Positions 60,785 to 64,000 of a stretch of 64,000 nucleotides of DNA are shown piece after piece. How positions within the stretch are numbered: the stretch's first letter is position 1; each line of letters opens with the position of its first letter. The notes under the pieces are model-generated. The model ran no database searches and had not been told where the DNA came from. It was given only the letters and a program-made list of their open reading frames with translations. The position numbers and the translations under genes are program-made. Origin of the DNA: Clostridiales bacterium (GTDB taxonomy: Bacteria; Bacillota; Clostridia; Oscillospirales; Butyricicoccaceae); the NCBI GenBank assembly GCA_004555915.1, contig SFJM01000001.1, forward strand, positions 100,952 to 164,951, read 5' to 3'.

Positions 60785-61657
60785 ATGTCTGAACGATACG
60801 AACTGAACAAACAGCTGGCACAGATGCTCAAGGGCGGCGTTATTATGGACGTTACCACACCGGAGCAGGCAAAGATTGCGGAGCAGGCAGGTGCCTGCGC
60901 AGTTATGGCGCTGGAGCGCATTCCGGCGGATATCCGTGCTGCCGGCGGTGTATCCCGCATGAGCGATCCGAAAATGATTAAGGGAATCCAGCAGGCTGTC
61001 AGCATTCCGGTTATGGCAAAGGTCCGCATCGGACATATTGCAGAGGCACAGATTCTGCAGGCCATTGAAATTGATTACATTGATGAATCCGAGGTACTTT
61101 CCCCGGCGGATGATATTTATCACATAGACAAGACAAAATTTGACGTACCGTTTGTCTGCGGTGCACGTGACCTGGGCGAAGCCCTGCGCCGCATTGCAGA
61201 GGGCGCATCCATGATCCGTACCAAGGGTGAACCGGGTACCGGTGATGTGGTACAGGCGGTACGCCATATGCGCAAGATGATGCAGGAAATCCGGCGGGTT
61301 ACCTCCATGCAGGAGGATGAGCTGTATGAAGCAGCCAAGCAGCTGCAGGTACCGTATGCGCTGCTCCGTCAGGTAAAGGAAACCGGGCGTCTGCCGGTGG
61401 TGAATTTTGCCGCAGGCGGCGTGGCAACTCCGGCAGATGCTGCACTGATGATGCAGCTGGGGGCAGAGGGTGTCTTTGTCGGCTCCGGTATCTTCAAGTC
61501 CGGAAACCCGGCCAAGCGTGCCGCTGCCATTGTACAGGCAGTCACCCATTACAATGACCCGTACAAGCTGGCAGAGCTGTCCGAGGATCTGGGAGAGGCC
61601 ATGGTTGGCATTAATCCGGAGGAAATCCAGCTGATTATGGAGGAACGCGGCAAATGA
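60785..61657 (+). CDS. pdxS: pyridoxal 5'-phosphate synthase subunit PdxS
   Basis: 290 residues, nearly the standard length. The whole sequence is PdxS-like, including GGVIMDVTTPEQAKIAEQAGA, the catalytic lysine in PVMAKVRIGH and FAAGGVATPADAALMMQLGA. It builds PLP from ribose-5-phosphate, glyceraldehyde-3-phosphate and ammonia from PdxT. The frame is open for 122 codons upstream but only the ATG at 60785 fits (GAGGGG site). It overlaps pdxT by four bases. Confidence 0.97.
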   Translation: MSERYELNKQLAQMLKGGVIMDVTTPEQAKIAEQAGACAVMALERIPADIRAAGGVSRMSDPKMIKGIQQAVSIPVMAKVRIGHIAEAQILQAIEIDYIDESEVLSPADDIYHIDKTKFDVPFVCGARDLGEALRRIAEGASMIRTKGEPGTGDVVQAVRHMRKMMQEIRRVTSMQEDELYEAAKQLQVPYALLRQVKETGRLPVVNFAAGGVATPADAALMMQLGAEGVFVGSGIFKSGNPAKRAAAIVQAVTHYNDPYKLAELSEDLGEAMVGINPEEIQLIMEERGK

Positions 61658-62244
61658 CAATCGGTGTGCTTTGCCTGCAGGGAGCCTTTGCTGAGCATGA
61701 GGCACGGCTGCAGGAGCTGGGGGCACAGGCGGTGGAGCTGCGCAGTGCAGAGGATCTGCAGCAGCCGATGGACGGACTGATCCTGCCCGGCGGGGAGTCC
61801 ACCACCATGGGCAAGCTGCTGCGGGATCTGGACATGCTCCAACCCATTCAGGAGAAAATCCGTTCCGGTATGCCGGTATTTGGTACCTGTGCGGGACTGC
61901 TGCTGCTGGCAGAACAGATTGAAAATGATAGCAGACGGCATCTGGCTACCATGTCCATTACAGCGAGCCGCAATGCCTATGGCAGACAGCTGGGCAGCTT
62001 TTTTACCAGGCAGTCCTTTGCGGGAAACGGTGAGATTCCGATGACCTTTATCCGCGCACCGTACATCACCCAGGTGGGGGACGGTGTGGAGGTACTGGCG
62101 GTTGTGGACGGAAAAATTGTCGCAGCCAGACAGGGCAACCAGCTGGTGACGGCATTCCATCCGGAGCTGAATCCGGATACCACGGTACACGCATATTTTT
62201 TGCAGATGGTTTCCCACAGCATGCAGGCAGAAGGAAGAAACTGA
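61654..62244 (+). CDS. pdxT: pyridoxal 5'-phosphate synthase glutaminase subunit PdxT
   Basis: 196 residues. The class I glutaminase motifs LPGGESTTMGKLL, the nucleophile in FGTCAGLLLLA (Cys near 79) and FHPELN with the catalytic His-Glu pair are present. It releases ammonia from glutamine for PdxS. The start overlaps the pdxS stop (ATGA). Confidence 0.97.
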   Translation: MTIGVLCLQGAFAEHEARLQELGAQAVELRSAEDLQQPMDGLILPGGESTTMGKLLRDLDMLQPIQEKIRSGMPVFGTCAGLLLLAEQIENDSRRHLATMSITASRNAYGRQLGSFFTRQSFAGNGEIPMTFIRAPYITQVGDGVEVLAVVDGKIVAARQGNQLVTAFHPELNPDTTVHAYFLQMVSHSMQAEGRN

Positions 62245-62255
62245 ATCAGGAAACA

Positions 62256-62281
62256 GAGCCGGGGCAGTATTGCCCCGGCTC
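62256..62281. terminator. hairpin after pdxT
   Basis: GAGCCGGGGCA (62256-62266) pairs perfectly with TGCCCCGGCTC (62271-62281) around a GTAT loop. The T run is poor on both strands, so it may stop transcription only partly. Confidence 0.55.
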
Positions 62282-62305
62282 ATGGTTTGTCTGCAGCTTT
62301 TTGTT

Positions 62306-62731
62306 TCACAGAAATTTCTTCATCTGGTTGATATTGGCCTGTTCTGTGGCGATCAGCTTGTTGGCAAGGCTGGTGACAGCGGTGTCACTCACATTGCATT
62401 CCCGCATGGTCTGCATGCCCTTGGTCACACCCATGGTATTGCCCCGGATCATCATATCCGCAATATTGGATTGGGAGGAATCCATCATGGTTTTTACGCC
62501 GGAGGACAGCTCGCTGGACCATTTGGCAAATGCGCTGACATCCTCCGGCCGGCCGCCATGCTTGCGCAGCAGCTGGTCTGCGGAGCTGTGGATTTTATTG
62601 TATTCGGTGCGCTGCTGTTCCAGTGCCTGACGGAAGGTGCCGTCTGCGTACTGGATGACGGAATCAATGCCGTTCACGCCCATTTCCGTGGTCTGACGGA
62701 TGTGGTTGAGTAATGTGCAGTCGTCTTTCAT
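62306..62731 (-). CDS. unknown four-helix protein of 141 residues
   Basis: Almost wholly helical (CTLLNHIRQTTEMGVNGIDSVIQ ... FRQALEQQRTEYNKIHSSADQLL ... ANKLIATEQANINQMKKFL), with no membrane segment. The pattern of His, Glu and Asp residues on helices recalls ferritin-like DUF2383/PA2169 proteins, but the metal ligands are not clear, so this stays tentative. It is convergent with pdxT and lies downstream of the cysteine-synthase-like gene. Confidence 0.7.
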   Translation of the reverse strand: MKDDCTLLNHIRQTTEMGVNGIDSVIQYADGTFRQALEQQRTEYNKIHSSADQLLRKHGGRPEDVSAFAKWSSELSSGVKTMMDSSQSNIADMMIRGNTMGVTKGMQTMRECNVSDTAVTSLANKLIATEQANINQMKKFL

Positions 62732-62789
62732 ATGCTTTCACCTCAGAAAAAGTATCCGCAGCGGGCAGGGCTTTTATACGGGAAACAGA

Positions 62790-62822
62790 AAAAGTCCCGC
62801 ATGCAGCAGCTGCACACGGGAC
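62790..62822 (-). terminator. terminator of the cysteine-synthase-like gene
   Basis: On the minus strand GTCCCG...TGCA pairs with TGCA...CGGGAC (62822 to 62794), followed by TTTTTC. Confidence 0.8.
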
Positions 62823-62837
62823 AGAATATGGTTTTGT

Positions 62838-63767
62838 TTATTCGTCAAACAGCGGGGTGCTGAAATAGCGTTCCGCCGTGTCCGGCAGGACGGTGACCAC
62901 GGTTTTTCCGGGGCCGAGCTTTTTGGCAAGCTTGCGTGCCGCCGCAACATTGGTACCGCTGGAAATACCGCACATCAGGCCTTCCAGTCTTGCCAGATCC
63001 TTAGAGGTCTGGATGGCCTCCTCGTCGGTGACAATGTAAATATCATCATAAATTCCGGTGTTCAGGATATCCGGGATCAGGCCGTCACCAATACCCATCT
63101 GCAGATGGGTGCCCACCGTACCGCCTGCCAGAATTGCGGCATTCTGGGGTTCTACTGCCCAGATAGTCATGTTCGGATTCTTTTCCTTCAGAACCTCACC
63201 GATGCCGGTGATGGTACCGCCGGTACCGATGCCGGAGCAGAAGCCGTCAATGGGACCGTCTACCTGAGCCAGAATTTCCAGTGCGGTCTGGCTGCGATGT
63301 ACTGCCGGATTTGCCGGATTGGCAAACTGCTGCGGGACAAATACCTTTGGATTTTCCGCTGCCATACGCAGGGCAGTCTGCAGGCATTCGTCAATACATT
63401 TACCGATATCTCCGTCATCATGAATCAGGATTACCTCGGCACCGTAATGGCGTACCAGCTTACGGCGTTCCTCACTGACGGAATCCGGCATAATAATGAC
63501 GGTTTGATAGCCGCGCACGGCACCGATCAGGGCAAGGCCAATGCCCTGGTTGCCGCTGGTAGGCTCCACAATGATGGAATCCGGCCCGATCAGGCCCTTT
63601 TCCTCCGCATCTGCAATCATGTTGAATGCGGTACGGGTTTTAATGGAGCCGCCTACATTCAGGCCCTCGAATTTGACCAGAATCTGTGCGCTGTCCGGTT
63701 CCGCCATACGATTCAGCCGGATAATCGGCGTATGCCCCATTGCCTCAAGTACATTATTATAAATCAT
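62838..63767 (-). CDS. cysteine synthase-like PLP enzyme
   Basis: 309 residues. The fold-type II PLP motifs are clear: the lysine in GGSIKTRTA, the loop PTSGNQGIGLA and the phosphate cup GTGGTITG. O-acetylserine sulfhydrylases usually have SVKDR and TSGNTG at the first two, so this is a variant branch common in Clostridia. It is most likely a cysteine synthase but could be a relative such as cystathionine beta-synthase. The ATG at 63767 is nine bases after GAGG; two earlier in-frame starts are too close. Nothing around it shows sulfur metabolism. Confidence 0.88.
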   Translation of the reverse strand: MIYNNVLEAMGHTPIIRLNRMAEPDSAQILVKFEGLNVGGSIKTRTAFNMIADAEEKGLIGPDSIIVEPTSGNQGIGLALIGAVRGYQTVIIMPDSVSEERRKLVRHYGAEVILIHDDGDIGKCIDECLQTALRMAAENPKVFVPQQFANPANPAVHRSQTALEILAQVDGPIDGFCSGIGTGGTITGIGEVLKEKNPNMTIWAVEPQNAAILAGGTVGTHLQMGIGDGLIPDILNTGIYDDIYIVTDEEAIQTSKDLARLEGLMCGISSGTNVAAARKLAKKLGPGKTVVTVLPDTAERYFSTPLFDE

Positions 63768-64000
63768 GCTATCCATCCTCAATCACAAGCCTGCAGAAGG
63801 AAGCTGCAGACAAAAATCTTTGCGTTGTTACACCAAAGAATGATTATACCGTATTCTCGTGGAGAATGCAATGAAAACGTGATCAGAATGCTTATTCCTC
63901 GTGTAGGTGTTACAATGATGCGTGACAAAAAGTAAAAATAAAAAGCGAATATAGAGCGAACCTGTGATAAGGTTAAGTTGTCGAGACAAAACCGAAGGGC
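63768..64000. other. non-coding right edge
   Basis: No gene is supported. A small hairpin CTGCA...TGCAG (63791-63809) lies upstream of the cysteine-synthase-like gene. At 63946-64000 there is a purine-rich, hairpin-prone sequence (GTTGTC-GAGA-CAA) that could be the beginning of a structured leader cut by the edge; I cannot assign it to a known RNA class. Confidence 0.4.

Noticed and set aside
63946..64000. A riboswitch starting at the right edge
   Set aside because: The sequence has hairpin potential and a CCGAAGG stretch as in glycine aptamers, but the other conserved parts are missing or outside the window.

Overview
The window looks like ordinary chromosome from an anaerobic, spore-forming Clostridia bacterium, most likely a gut Oscillospirales member of the Butyricicoccus/Agathobaculum type (family placement is an inference). 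The grounds are spo0A, an [FeFe] hydrogenase with its maturase HydG, S-layer-homology (SLH) exoenzymes, strong AGGAGG ribosome sites, sigma-A promoters of TTGACA/TATAAT type, GC-rich genes and AT-rich spacers. I see no tRNA, rRNA, CRISPR array, insertion sequence or prophage. About 49 genes are called.

Layout. 1-6 kb: tail of a small membrane protein, a HAD phosphatase, an alanine/glycine:cation symporter, truA, a FadR-type regulator and ilvC with a tandem operator, then acylphosphatase. 6.0-6.6 kb: a non-coding stretch with its own promoter and terminator, probably a small RNA. 6.6-13.1 kb: membrane protein, AraC-PfkB kinase pair, sigma factor with membrane partner, metallo-beta-lactamase-fold hydrolase, MFS transporter. 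13.1-18.8 kb: hydrogenase block on the minus strand (hydA, a NuoF-tail/GltD-like flavoprotein, hydG, TM1266-type regulator). 19-23.4 kb: L,D-transpeptidase, spo0A, Na+/proline symporter, TetR regulator. 23.6-29.6 kb: small protein, hisB, small protein, pepD, tex, lipoprotein. 29.9-37.2 kb: SLH-anchored phosphatase, YibE/F protein, purine nucleoside phosphorylase, small proteins, SGNH hydrolase, AI-2E-family permease. 37.2-41.7 kb: second sigma factor with a DUF4179-type partner, an unknown protein, a TtcA-like enzyme, high-molecular-weight rubredoxin. 41.9-52.6 kb: RND exporter with its TetR regulator, DegV, sbcD-sbcC, trmO. 52.7-60.1 kb: SLH-anchored GH25 lysozyme, an FHA-FtsW-PBP cell-wall operon, KdpD/KdpE-like two-component pair. 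60.2-64 kb: two unknown small proteins, pdxS-pdxT and a cysteine-synthase-like enzyme.

The genes form small functional sets. Hydrogenase, maturase and TM1266 regulator serve H2 metabolism. FHA, FtsW, PBP, L,D-transpeptidase and GH25 lysozyme act on the wall. The two SLH proteins sit outside the cell. Rubredoxin under a PerR/Fur-like site suggests oxygen defence. Several local regulatory circuits can be read directly: FadR-like palindromes before ilvC, a TetR-type palindrome before the RND pump, an ECF-type promoter before a sigma gene, 0A-box-like sites before spo0A, and terminator-like hairpins in the leaders of the symporter and of the TM1266-hydG operon. Most minus-strand genes between 13 and 23 kb are co-directional but broken up by terminators. 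Start codons were re-chosen wherever a ribosome site favoured an internal start.
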